A DNA stretch of 64,000 nucleotides from Marinobacter sp. SS21 (GTDB taxonomy: Bacteria > Pseudomonadota > Gammaproteobacteria > Pseudomonadales > Oleiphilaceae), in contig NZ_JAQNDA010000006.1 in the NCBI RefSeq assembly GCF_028369065.1, positions 218,031-282,030 on the forward strand. The letters are read 5' to 3'. Positions within the stretch are counted from its first letter, which is position 1, and the number at the start of each line of letters is the position of its first letter. Position numbers and translations under genes: made by a program. Positions 16,817 through 24,545 of this stretch are shown piece after piece. The notes below the pieces were generated by a model that saw only the letters and a list, made by a program, of their open reading frames with translations, ran no database searches and was not told where the DNA came from.

Positions 16817-18163
16817 ATGGAAGCCTCTGTAGTTGGTGTTTACGGCTTCAGTGCCGCCCTGGCACTGCTGGCGATGCGAGTGCCGATCGGCTATGTGCTG
16901 GTCAGCGTGGCCTCGGTATGCTCGCTGATCGCCTATGCCTGGCGGCCAGGCAGCGAGTTCAATCTGGAGCGCGGGCTGCGACCGGCCATCGGCTTGATCG
17001 AGTCCAATGCCTACGACTTTATCCACTCCTACCCGTTGAGCATGATCCCGCTGTTCATCGCCGCGGGACACATCGCCTACCACGCCCGCATCACCACCGA
17101 TATCTACGAGGCCATGCGGGTCTGGTTGGCAAAGCTGCCCGGCGGTCTGGCCATCGCCTCGTTGTTCGGTTGCGGCGGTTTCGCCGCCATCACCGGCTCC
17201 AGCATGGCCTGCGCTTCCTCCATGGGGCGCATTTGTGTGCCGGAAATGCTGCGCTTCGGCTACAGCAAGCAGTTGGCCACCTCCACCGTGGCCATGGGGG
17301 GAACCCTGGGGGCGCTGATTCCCCCCAGCGTGCTGTTCATCATCTACGGCATGTTCACCGAGCAATCGGTCAACAAGCTGTTCCTGGCGGGCATTCTACC
17401 CGGACTGCTGAGTATTGCCGGCTTCATCCTGGTGGTGGTGATCTGGTCGCTGCTGAAACCAGCGGACGCGCCGGTGCCCAAGGAGTTGTCGTTCAGCACC
17501 CGGGAGCGGGGCAAGGCGGCGCTCAGGGCGTGGCCGGCGCTGGCGTTGATGATCATCATCATCGGCGGCATCTACGGTGGCATCTTCACCGCCACCGAGG
17601 CGGCGGCGGTCAGTCTGGCCTTTGCCCTGGCGTTTGGCGCGTTGTCCCGCCGCCTGAGCTGGGAGAACTTTGTCAGCTCCATGCGGGAGACCGCCTACCA
17701 GTCGGCGGCGCTGTTCTTCATCGCCGTGGGCGCCAAGATCTTCGTGTCGTTCGTGTCGCTGACCGGGGTGACCGGAGTGCTGGTGGAGGCGGTGGCGGCT
17801 TCGGGCTTCTCGGACTGGATGATCCTGCTGTGCGTGGTGCTGTTGTACATCGTGCTGGGCATGTTCCTCGATCCCCTCGGCACCATGCTGCTGACCCTGC
17901 CGTTCGTGATCCCGCTGATCGAGAACATGGGGCTGGATCTGATCTGGTTCGGCGTCATTGTCATCAAGCTGCTGGAGATCGGCCTGATCACGCCACCGGT
18001 AGGGCTCAATGTGTTTGTCATCAACAGTGTGGTGGGCAAAGAGATCCAGGTGCATACCATTTTCTTCGGGGTGATGAAGTTTATGGTGGTGGATCTGTTC
18101 GTTCTGCTGCTGTTGTTGAGCTTCCCGATCATCTCGCTGTTCCTGCCGATGACCATGTCCTGA
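16817..18163 (+). CDS. dctM: TRAP transporter large permease subunit
   Basis: 448 residues with about a dozen hydrophobic helices. Family hallmarks include GFAAITGSSMACASSMGRI, GGTLGALIPPSVLFIIYG and the late IGLITPPVGLNVFVI. DctM is the ion-coupled (usually sodium) translocation subunit. The start ATG has a GGAGGAG ribosome site overlapping the end of dctQ. It is the last gene of the TRAP operon; an AT-rich gap with repeats follows. Confidence 0.88.
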   Translation: MEASVVGVYGFSAALALLAMRVPIGYVLVSVASVCSLIAYAWRPGSEFNLERGLRPAIGLIESNAYDFIHSYPLSMIPLFIAAGHIAYHARITTDIYEAMRVWLAKLPGGLAIASLFGCGGFAAITGSSMACASSMGRICVPEMLRFGYSKQLATSTVAMGGTLGALIPPSVLFIIYGMFTEQSVNKLFLAGILPGLLSIAGFILVVVIWSLLKPADAPVPKELSFSTRERGKAALRAWPALALMIIIIGGIYGGIFTATEAAAVSLAFALAFGALSRRLSWENFVSSMRETAYQSAALFFIAVGAKIFVSFVSLTGVTGVLVEAVAASGFSDWMILLCVVLLYIVLGMFLDPLGTMLLTLPFVIPLIENMGLDLIWFGVIVIKLLEIGLITPPVGLNVFVINSVVGKEIQVHTIFFGVMKFMVVDLFVLLLLLSFPIISLFLPMTMS

Positions 18164-18356
18164 GTTAATCAGAGGCTCCTTAAGCCGTGCGTATTCGGTC
18201 GATGTAACCCAGTACGTACGGCGGGTTCTGGAAACCGATTGGTGTGCGCCGGCGATGAGCTTTGTGCAAATCCCCTGCAATGTATTTGCCGAACGTATTT
18301 AGGTGGATTTATTGAGGGTCTATTTGATCTGGGTTGTTGCTGTTCGCATTTGGTTT

Positions 18357-18436
18357 TTGTTGTTTGATTTAGTTGTTGTTTGATTTAGTTGTTGTTTGAT
18401 TTAGTTGTTGTTTGATTTGGTTGTTGTGCGATTTAA
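18357..18436. repeat. tandem repeat, 16-bp unit, 5 copies
   Basis: Unit TTGTTGTTTGATTTAG. Three copies are exact (18357, 18373, 18389), the fourth has one change (ends TTTGG) and the fifth is diverged (TTGTTGTGCGATTTAA). There are no spacers between units, so it is not a CRISPR array. Confidence 0.9.
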
Positions 18437-18553
18437 ATGGAGCGATCAATTTTATGTATCCATTGTATGTTGCAAAGGTATTTGTCCCGTTATTTGAAAT
18501 AGTAAATAGTGTCAGTGTTGTTTTTGTCAGTGCTTTGTTCATTGTTGTGTATT

Positions 18554-18584
18554 AGGGGTTTCTTCTCCAGGAGCCCCTTTTTTT
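18554..18584 (+). terminator. intrinsic terminator
   Basis: GGGGTTTC and GGAGCCCC form a stem with one or two G-T pairs around a 7-nt loop, followed by seven T. It lies ~390 nt beyond dctM and 45 nt before the next ACAD gene. It would end dctM read-through or a small transcript from the repeat region. Confidence 0.6.
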
Positions 18585-18628
18585 ATGAAAAATAAAATTC
18601 ACTTATTTATTTTCCGCGGTAAAACACC

Positions 18629-19792
18629 ATGCAGAATATCCGCTTCAATTTTCCCGCTCCCGACGTCGACCCCACCGTGGAAACCCTACGCCAGGACGTG
18701 CGCGCCTTTCTGAGGGGGGAGCGGCGTCAGGGTCATTTCCGGCCCGGCACCGATTGCTGGTGTGCCGGGATCGATCCCGACTTCAGCCGCAAGCTGGGTC
18801 AGCGTGGCTGGATCGGAGTGACCTGGCCCAAACGGTATGGCGGCCAGGAACTGTCGGCGTTACACCGCTACGTCATCACCGAGGAATTGCTGGTGGCCGG
18901 CGCGCCGGTCCATGCCCACTGGATCGCCGACCGCCAGAGCGGACCGTTGATCCTGAAATGCGGTACCGAATCGATGCGTCGGGACATTCTGCCTCGCATC
19001 GCCGCCGGCGAATGTTTCATCGCCCTGGGACTGAGCGAACCCGGCTCCGGCTCCGACCTGGCCTCGGTGAAAACCCGAGCCGAGAAGGCGGACGGTGGCT
19101 GGCGTATCACCGGCACCAAGTTGTGGTCGTCCGGCGCCCAGATCTGTCAGTACATGACGGTGCTGGCGCGCACCGCCAGCAGCGACGCCGGTGGCCGCCA
19201 CGCCGGTTTGACCCAGTTCCTGGTGCCGCTGGACAGCGCGGGGGTGAGCATTCGCGGCATTCGCGATATGAGTGGCGTGGAGCATTTCAACGAAACCCAC
19301 TTCGACGACGTGTGGGTGTCGGAGGACGCGGTGCTGGGCGCGGAGGGTGAAGGCTGGCAGCAGGTGACCGGTGAACTGGCGCTGGAGCGCTCCGGTCCGG
19401 AGCGCTTCCTGAGTACTTTCGTGGCCTTGGAACAGGCCTGTGGCGCCATTGCCGGAGAGGAGTTGACGGATCACCAGCTGGCGACCCTTGGCCGTCTGCT
19501 GGCTCGGATTCGCGCCCTGCGCAGTATGTCCCTGGGGGTGGCCTCGCTGCTGCAGCAAGGTCAGTCGCCGGACGTGGAGGCTGCCCTGGTCAAGGACCTG
19601 GGCACCCGTTTCGAGCAGGAGATCATCGAGCGGCTGCGTGAGTTCTGGCCCATTACCCAGGGGCCGGACAGTGATAACGAACTGCGGGCATTGCTGTCGG
19701 ACAGTCTGTTGCGGCAACCCTCGTTCACCCTGCGTGGCGGTACCAACGAGGTGCTCAAGGGCATCATCGCCCGGGGCCTGGGCCTGCGTTAG
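18629..19792 (+). CDS. acyl-CoA dehydrogenase, first subunit of an adjacent pair
   Basis: 387 residues. ACAD features: LGLSEPGSGSDLASV, KLWSSGAQ, FDDVWV and the C-terminal FTLRGGTNEVLKGIIARGLG. The segment LALERSGPER resembles the catalytic-Glu region of steroid-type FadE subunits. It is followed 50 nt downstream by a shorter, more divergent ACAD. In steroid and branched-chain degradation such neighbouring genes encode alpha2-beta2 heterotetramers in which the active site is shared. I infer that arrangement here; substrate unknown. Confidence 0.85.
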   Translation: MQNIRFNFPAPDVDPTVETLRQDVRAFLRGERRQGHFRPGTDCWCAGIDPDFSRKLGQRGWIGVTWPKRYGGQELSALHRYVITEELLVAGAPVHAHWIADRQSGPLILKCGTESMRRDILPRIAAGECFIALGLSEPGSGSDLASVKTRAEKADGGWRITGTKLWSSGAQICQYMTVLARTASSDAGGRHAGLTQFLVPLDSAGVSIRGIRDMSGVEHFNETHFDDVWVSEDAVLGAEGEGWQQVTGELALERSGPERFLSTFVALEQACGAIAGEELTDHQLATLGRLLARIRALRSMSLGVASLLQQGQSPDVEAALVKDLGTRFEQEIIERLREFWPITQGPDSDNELRALLSDSLLRQPSFTLRGGTNEVLKGIIARGLGLR

Positions 19793-19842
19793 GCCAGTAC
19801 GCTGGTCTCGGCCAGCTCAACAACGGTTTGAGGTAACAAAAA

Positions 19843-20919
19843 GTGGAACAGGTGGATCAACTCATTCTAGACACGGCGGAACGGATACTCGCCGATCATG
19901 GCGGACCGGAGCGGGTGAACCAGGCCGAAGATGGGTGCTATCCGGTGGAATTGTGGCGGGCCATTGAAGAAGCAGGGCTGCCGCTGGCGTGGATTGGCGA
20001 AGACGCCGGCGGCGTCGGCGGGTCGCTGGAACTGGGCTTGGCGCTGATTCGGCAATCGGCGCGATTTGCCCTGCCGTTGCCGTTGGCGGAGGTGATGCTT
20101 GCCAACTGGCTGTGGGTCCGGGCCACCGGCCAGGCGCCAGAGACCCTCACCGGCTTTGCCCTGGTCTCGCCCGAGGCGGTACAGCTGAGGGCAGGCCGGC
20201 TTTATGGCACGCTGGCAGCGGTGGCGTTTGCCGACCGGTTACCGCAACTGGTGCTGCCGGTGGAGACGGATCATGGCTTGCAACTGGCGGTGGTGGCAAC
20301 CGTTGACTGCAGCCTGGGCAACCAACGCAGCCTGGCCGGGGAAGCCCGCAATGAGGTCACTCTGAACGGTGTCGAGCCTGTTGCCCTAGCCGGCGCCAGC
20401 GAGCTTGAGCTCGATGACATTCAGGCGCTGACGGCGTTGGTGCGGGCGCACCAGATCGCCGGTGCACTGGAACGGATGGTGGCATTGACGGTGACTTACG
20501 TCCAGGAACGGCAGCAGTTCGGCCGGGCCTTGGCCAAATTTCAGGCCATCCAGCACATGGTGGCGGAGATGGCCGGCGAGAGCGCCCTGGCCAATGCGGC
20601 GGTGGAACAGGCGGCCCGGGTCATGGCGGATCCGAGCGCTGAGCCGTCGGCCCGTCTGGTGGCGGTCGCCACCGCCAAATCGGTGACCTCCGAGGCCGCC
20701 GGTAAGGTGACCCAGCTGGCTCATCAGGCCCATGGTGCCATGGGCTTCAGTCACGAATACCCGTTGCAGCAATACTCCCGTCGGGTGTGGTGCTGGCGGG
20801 ACGAGTCCGGTTCGGAGTTTTACTGGAACTGCCGTTTGGGCCACCATGTGGTGACCCAGTTGCGGGATGCCAGTGACGGCGAACGGAGCGCCTGGAGTAG
20901 CATCGCGCAGGGCTTCTGA
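19843..20919 (+). CDS. acyl-CoA dehydrogenase, second (divergent) subunit of the pair
   Basis: 358 residues, shorter and less canonical than its neighbour. The N-terminal half carries weakened FAD/acyl motifs (no clear EPxxGSD). The C-terminal helical bundle is recognisable from YVQERQQFGRALAKFQAIQH and HGAMGFSHEYPLQQYSRR. The usual catalytic YxGT(N/S)E ending is replaced by WCWRDESGSEFYW. This degeneration fits the beta subunit of a heteromeric ACAD that depends on its partner. Start is GTG with TTGAGGTAAC a few nt upstream. Confidence 0.8.
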   Translation: MEQVDQLILDTAERILADHGGPERVNQAEDGCYPVELWRAIEEAGLPLAWIGEDAGGVGGSLELGLALIRQSARFALPLPLAEVMLANWLWVRATGQAPETLTGFALVSPEAVQLRAGRLYGTLAAVAFADRLPQLVLPVETDHGLQLAVVATVDCSLGNQRSLAGEARNEVTLNGVEPVALAGASELELDDIQALTALVRAHQIAGALERMVALTVTYVQERQQFGRALAKFQAIQHMVAEMAGESALANAAVEQAARVMADPSAEPSARLVAVATAKSVTSEAAGKVTQLAHQAHGAMGFSHEYPLQQYSRRVWCWRDESGSEFYWNCRLGHHVVTQLRDASDGERSAWSSIAQGF

Positions 20920-20940
20920 TGGCGGCGACCTAAAACTAAA

Positions 20941-20964
20941 AGACCGAAAGACCGAAAGATCGAG
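20941..20964. repeat. tandem repeat, 8-bp unit, 3 copies, just upstream of a crotonase
   Basis: AGACCGAA, AGACCGAA, AGATCGAG; the last copy runs into the GAGAGGGGA ribosome site of the crotonase that begins at 20978, 13 nt after the array. Confidence 0.75.
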
Positions 20965-20977
20965 AGGGGACAGAAGG

Positions 20978-21757
20978 GTGACTGATTACCAAGACATTGC
21001 CGTCGCGTGGCACGGTCACGTGGCCGAGGTGGAAATCCGGCGGCCACCGTACAACTTTTTCGACACCGTATTGATCGCCGAGCTGGCGGAATGCTTTGCC
21101 GCGCTGGAGCAGGACGACCGTTGCCGCGCCATCGTGCTGGCGGCCGAGGGCAAGGCGTTCTGCGCCGGCGCCGACTTTTCCGGCAACAACCGCCTGTTCG
21201 ATGAAGGCGCCGACGACAACGCCATCGCCCTCTACCGCAACGCGGTGCGGCTGTTTCAATGTCGCAAACCGGTGGTCGGGGCCATCCAGGGTGCGGCCAT
21301 CGGCGGCGGCCTGGGCCTGGCGCTGGTGCCGGATTTCCGGGTGGTGGCGCATGAGGCCCGGTTTGCCGCCAACTTTGTCCAGCTGGGCATCCATCCCGGC
21401 TTTGGCATCAGTCTGGTGCTGCCCCGGCTCATCGGCCAGCAGAAGGCCAACCTGATGCTGCTGACCGGCCGCCGCATCAACGGCCAGCAGGCCTATGACT
21501 GGGGCTTGGCGGACGTGCTCACCGACCTGGCGTCGGTGCGCCAGGAGGCTCTTGCGCTGGCCCAGGAGATTGCCCAGGGCGCGCCGCTGGCGGTGGAATC
21601 GACCCGCGCCACCTTGCGAGCGGGATGGGTAGAGGCCCTGCAGCGCCAGACCGAGCATGAGTTTCACGAACAGGCCTGGCTGGCCCGCACCGAGGACCAT
21701 CAAGAGGGCACGCGCGCGGTCAGCGAACGGCGGCCGGGGCGGTTTGGCCGATCCTGA
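20978..21757 (+). CDS. enoyl-CoA hydratase/isomerase (crotonase) family protein
   Basis: About 259 residues. The crotonase pattern is clear: AFCAGADFSGNNRLF for the first oxyanion segment, IQGAAIGGGLGLALVPDF for the second, and a loop LGIHPGFGISLVLPRLIG. As in the other crotonases of the island, classical catalytic Glu residues are not evident in the loop. Start is GTG 20978 preceded by GAGAGGGGA; the frame extends 111 nt upstream into the ACAD gene, which I take as non-coding. It is the last gene of the catabolic block. Confidence 0.83.
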   Translation: MTDYQDIAVAWHGHVAEVEIRRPPYNFFDTVLIAELAECFAALEQDDRCRAIVLAAEGKAFCAGADFSGNNRLFDEGADDNAIALYRNAVRLFQCRKPVVGAIQGAAIGGGLGLALVPDFRVVAHEARFAANFVQLGIHPGFGISLVLPRLIGQQKANLMLLTGRRINGQQAYDWGLADVLTDLASVRQEALALAQEIAQGAPLAVESTRATLRAGWVEALQRQTEHEFHEQAWLARTEDHQEGTRAVSERRPGRFGRS

Positions 21758-21776
21758 CGGCGGCCCATTGCCGCCG
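21758..21776 (+). terminator. stem-loop after the catabolic block
   Basis: CGGCGGC and GCCGCCG flank a CCATT loop, beginning with the first base after the crotonase stop codon. There is no T-run, only a TTCCTTCCATTT tract. It is a plausible 3' stabiliser or terminator. Confidence 0.4.
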
Positions 21777-22097
21777 CCATTCCTTCCATTTGCCCTTCGT
21801 GCCATCGGTCATCCCTTCCAGCCGTCATGACAATGACCCGGGCGTTACCGATGGTGCGCCCAACAGCCTCCGCCGATTGCTGACCTCACCCTCTGCCCCG
21901 ATCGGATTGGCAAGCTCCTACATCGTCCGCAACCATAGTCCTGAACGATCGCTCTAAGCGATAGCCCTAAGCGATAGCCCTAAGCGATAGTCCTAAGCGA
22001 TAGTCCTTAACGAACGCTCCAAACGATCGCCGTGAACCCTCTGCCCGCCAATCAGCCGCTTGCCGCATGGGCGCGGCGCTCTGATTTGAAGGGTGCC
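21777..22097. other. gene-free gap between convergent genes
   Basis: The gap lies between the crotonase (plus strand) and the membrane-protein gene (minus strand). Its one notable content is the 13-bp repeat array at 21941-22031. I see no coding frame and no RNA gene. Confidence 0.6.
21941..22031. repeat. tandem repeat, 13-bp unit, 7 copies
   Basis: Consensus CTAAGCGATAGCC. The four central copies (21954-22005) are CTAAGCGATAGCC twice then CTAAGCGATAGTC twice; the outer copies are increasingly diverged (CTGAACGATCGCT, CTTAACGAACGCT, CCAAACGATCGCC). The pattern of conserved centre and decayed edges fits local expansion by slippage. It lies between two 3' ends, not upstream of a gene. Confidence 0.9.
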
Positions 22098-23525
22098 TCA
22101 AAGCAGGATGAACAGGCTGATGTGCAGCGCCAGCAACACCGTGCCATTGAACAGGCCGTTCCACACGATGCCGAAGGTCAGGGGTTTGACGGCGGCGAAC
22201 CGGGAGATGAAGCGCAACGAGGCGGTAAACGGCGAGGCGCCGGCAAACGCCGCCCAGGTGATGGCAATCACCGAGGCTTGCACCACCGCGGATACCTGGA
22301 CATGGGGCAGTTGCTGCAGCACCCCGAGCATCAGCGTCGCGGTGATGATGGCGTTGATGCCCATAAAGGAGCCCAGCAGCATGGTCAGGGAGACCAGGCT
22401 CATTAGAGCGGCATCACCGATACCGGCGGACTGCAGCCAGGCACTGGCCCAGTGGGGATCGATCAGCGGAATCAGGACCACGCCGATAAACCCGGACGAG
22501 GCAAACAGCACCACCTCGTTGCGCTGATCGGTGAAGGTGCGGGGAAACGAGCGCACGATGCGGCGCTGCACCAGGGCCGAGGTCCGGCGGGGTCCGGCCC
22601 GCCGATACTGGCAGGCAATCCAGCCCAGACCGATCACCGGCGCGCAGATCAACAGGGCGGGAAACAGATCCAGGCGGGTAACCGAGGCCAGCGCCAGCGC
22701 GATGGCGGGAATCAGGGCCACCAACAGCGCCAGCGGCAGCAGCGGAAACAGGTCGCCGCCATTGCCGGTGGCTGGTGTTTGGGGTGGCGGGTAGGACCAG
22801 CGGTCCAGCACCGCGCCCCAGAGGATGAACAGCGCGCACCACACCAAACCATAAGGCGCGTAGGCTTCCCAACTCAGCTCCGGAATGCCGGACAATACCA
22901 GCAGCATGGTGACCGACGTGGGGGACCACATCGGCAGGCCGGCAAAGCCGCGCAGAGTGGCGGTGAGCATACGCCGGCTACGAATGGCAGCGATGCGTCT
23001 GGACTCGGCATCCTGGCCGGGACGGATGGCCCGTTGCACCATGGTGCCGAGCACGTTGAGGGCGCCGACGTTGAGCATGATGCTGAACAGGTGGGCACCC
23101 AGGGTCATCAGCAGGTAACGCCGTCCCGGCGGCTGCTGCACCATGGCTGTGCCGCATTGGCGAACCAGCGGCGAGCTTTGGGCGGCTTCCTTGAGTACCG
23201 CCAACGCTGTCAGGAAGAAGGTGAAGAACGCCGCGCGATCCACCGCCGCCATCAGTTGTGCCGGGGTAATGGCGCCACTGGACCACAACACCGCGGCAAG
23301 CATCAGGGCCAGCAGGGCGAAGAACTGGTAGGTGCGGGCGATGGCCGACCACTGCAGCGCCACAAACGCCACCAGTGCGCTCCCGGATACCATGCTGAGC
23401 CAGTCGGCGGCACCGAACTGGCGGCCGATGGCGCAGGCACAGGCCAGCACCAGGCACAGGCTCGCCAGCCGCCGTGGCGAGAACGTACCCTGGGATTCGG
23501 CAAACGCCAGTGCCTGGCTGGTCAC
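22098..23525 (-). CDS. polytopic membrane protein, permease-like, family not recognised
   Basis: 475 residues with ten or more hydrophobic segments, arranged in two halves either side of a charged region near residue 310-340. Polar turns such as WSPTSVTMLLVLSG and GINAIITATLMLG inside hydrophobic segments recall ion-coupled carriers of the IT superfamily (DASS/NhaD-like), but I cannot place it in a named family. The start is GTG, 15 nt after the nitroreductase stop, so the two form an operon. A solute linked to a reductively modified compound would be a reasonable guess only. Confidence 0.6.
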   Translation of the reverse strand: MTSQALAFAESQGTFSPRRLASLCLVLACACAIGRQFGAADWLSMVSGSALVAFVALQWSAIARTYQFFALLALMLAAVLWSSGAITPAQLMAAVDRAAFFTFFLTALAVLKEAAQSSPLVRQCGTAMVQQPPGRRYLLMTLGAHLFSIMLNVGALNVLGTMVQRAIRPGQDAESRRIAAIRSRRMLTATLRGFAGLPMWSPTSVTMLLVLSGIPELSWEAYAPYGLVWCALFILWGAVLDRWSYPPPQTPATGNGGDLFPLLPLALLVALIPAIALALASVTRLDLFPALLICAPVIGLGWIACQYRRAGPRRTSALVQRRIVRSFPRTFTDQRNEVVLFASSGFIGVVLIPLIDPHWASAWLQSAGIGDAALMSLVSLTMLLGSFMGINAIITATLMLGVLQQLPHVQVSAVVQASVIAITWAAFAGASPFTASLRFISRFAAVKPLTFGIVWNGLFNGTVLLALHISLFILL

Positions 23526-23540
23526 GCCGACAGGGTCCGC

Positions 23541-24230
23541 CTAACGGTCGCGAAAGACAACGGCGTCGCTCACGGATTCGCGGTCGGTACGGGTGCGGTT
23601 GGCGGCAACGCCGGGGTCCTCATAGCCAAAACAGAGGCCGAACAGCACACCCAGCCTGTCGTCCACGCCGAAGGCATCGCGCACCAGATCCGGGTAGGCC
23701 CGCAGGCTGCCCATGGCGCAGGAGCCGATGCCATTGGCCTGCATCGCCAGCATCAGGGTCTGAACGTAGATACCCACGTCCACGGCGATGGTGGCGCCGA
23801 AGCTGCGATCCATACACAGGAAGGCCACATGGGGGGCATCGAAAAACTCGAAATTGCGCCGCGCCGCCCGCAGGCGACCCTCCCGGTCTCCGCGCTCAAT
23901 TCCCATCTCGCCATACAGGGCCACGGCGCAGGCCACCTGGCGGGTGCGGTAGTCGCCCTCGAAGGTGCCGACATAACTGAAGTCCGGCGTCTGCGGAAGG
24001 CCGGCGCGGGCCCTGTCCAGAAATCCCTGGCGCAGGGAATCCCGCAACGCGCCAGAGGCCACCAGCACTTTCCAGGGCTGGGTGTTGCAGTTCGAGGGCG
24101 CTTGTTGCGCCTGCTCGAACACCCGTTGCAGAGTGTCGGCCGGCACCGGATCGGGCCGAAAGCCGCGCACCGAGTGGCGCTGGTAGATGGCATCGATCAC
24201 CGATACCCCAGGCTGGGTAATTGCGTTCAT
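23541..24230 (-). CDS. nitroreductase-family flavoprotein
   Basis: 229 residues. The N-terminal IYQRHSVRGFRPDPVP is the FMN-phosphate-binding motif of nitroreductases, followed by APSNCNTQPWKVLVASG and, near the C-terminus, MGSLRAYPDLVRDAFGV and the FGYEDP ending typical of the family. Members reduce nitro groups, quinones or enones, or dehydrogenate small molecules, using NAD(P)H. It is the first gene of an operon with the membrane protein. Confidence 0.85.
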   Translation of the reverse strand: MNAITQPGVSVIDAIYQRHSVRGFRPDPVPADTLQRVFEQAQQAPSNCNTQPWKVLVASGALRDSLRQGFLDRARAGLPQTPDFSYVGTFEGDYRTRQVACAVALYGEMGIERGDREGRLRAARRNFEFFDAPHVAFLCMDRSFGATIAVDVGIYVQTLMLAMQANGIGSCAMGSLRAYPDLVRDAFGVDDRLGVLFGLCFGYEDPGVAANRTRTDRESVSDAVVFRDR

Positions 24231-24355
24231 ACAGAGGGCTCCTTAGCTTGCTACTGACTCTACCAACTCGCTCTCCGGCTGGGAAACGCAACATTTGTCT
24301 AGCGGCTATGCCGAGATTCTATGACGAGCGTCGGGCGAATTTAGCAGTGCGCTAA

Positions 24356-24393
24356 GTTAGACTGAAACACAGAAGTTAGACTGAAACACAGAA
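24356..24393. repeat. direct repeat, 19-bp unit, 2 exact copies
   Basis: GTTAGACTGAAACACAGAA is repeated head to tail without change. It starts just after TTTAGCAGTGCGCTAA. Confidence 0.9.
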
Positions 24394-24490
24394 AGAAACG
24401 ATTTCGACCCAGCCGGGGGGCAGAGGGGATTGACCAAGGACCCGGAGTTCGGGGCCAGGCACGGCCAGTGGTCGATGTCACGCTAATCCA

Positions 24491-24541
24491 CGATGAAGCA
24501 CAATTCGCAATGAAGCACAATTCGCGATGAAGCACAACTAA
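24491..24541. repeat. tandem repeat, 17-bp unit, 3 copies, abutting the ABC transporter start
   Basis: CGATGAAGCACAATTCG, then the same with C-A for C-G at the second base, then CGATGAAGCACAACTAA. The last copy ends in the AAGGG ribosome site, 4 nt before GTG 24546 and 13 nt before TTG 24555. Confidence 0.9.
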
Positions 24542-24545
24542 GGGT

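Larger units (their letters stand above)
18164..18628. other. 465-bp AT-rich gap between dctM and the paired acyl-CoA dehydrogenases
   Basis: No open frame worth calling. The stretch 18290-18610 is conspicuously AT- and T-rich against the GC-rich genes around it. It contains a five-copy 16-bp tandem repeat (18357-18436) and a hairpin followed by a T-run (18554-18584). A short transcript ending at that hairpin is possible; a promoter for the downstream ACAD gene should also lie here. Confidence 0.6.
24231..24545. other. divergent intergenic region with two repeat clusters
   Basis: This 315-bp stretch separates the nitroreductase (minus) from the ABC transporter (plus). It holds a two-copy 19-bp direct repeat at 24356-24393 and a three-copy 17-bp repeat at 24491-24541. 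Promoters for both operons must lie here; I see no convincing -35/-10 pair. Confidence 0.6.

Noticed and set aside
18357..18436. Could the tandem repeats be CRISPR
   Set aside because: Units follow each other without unique spacers and are only 16 bp; no cas gene is present.
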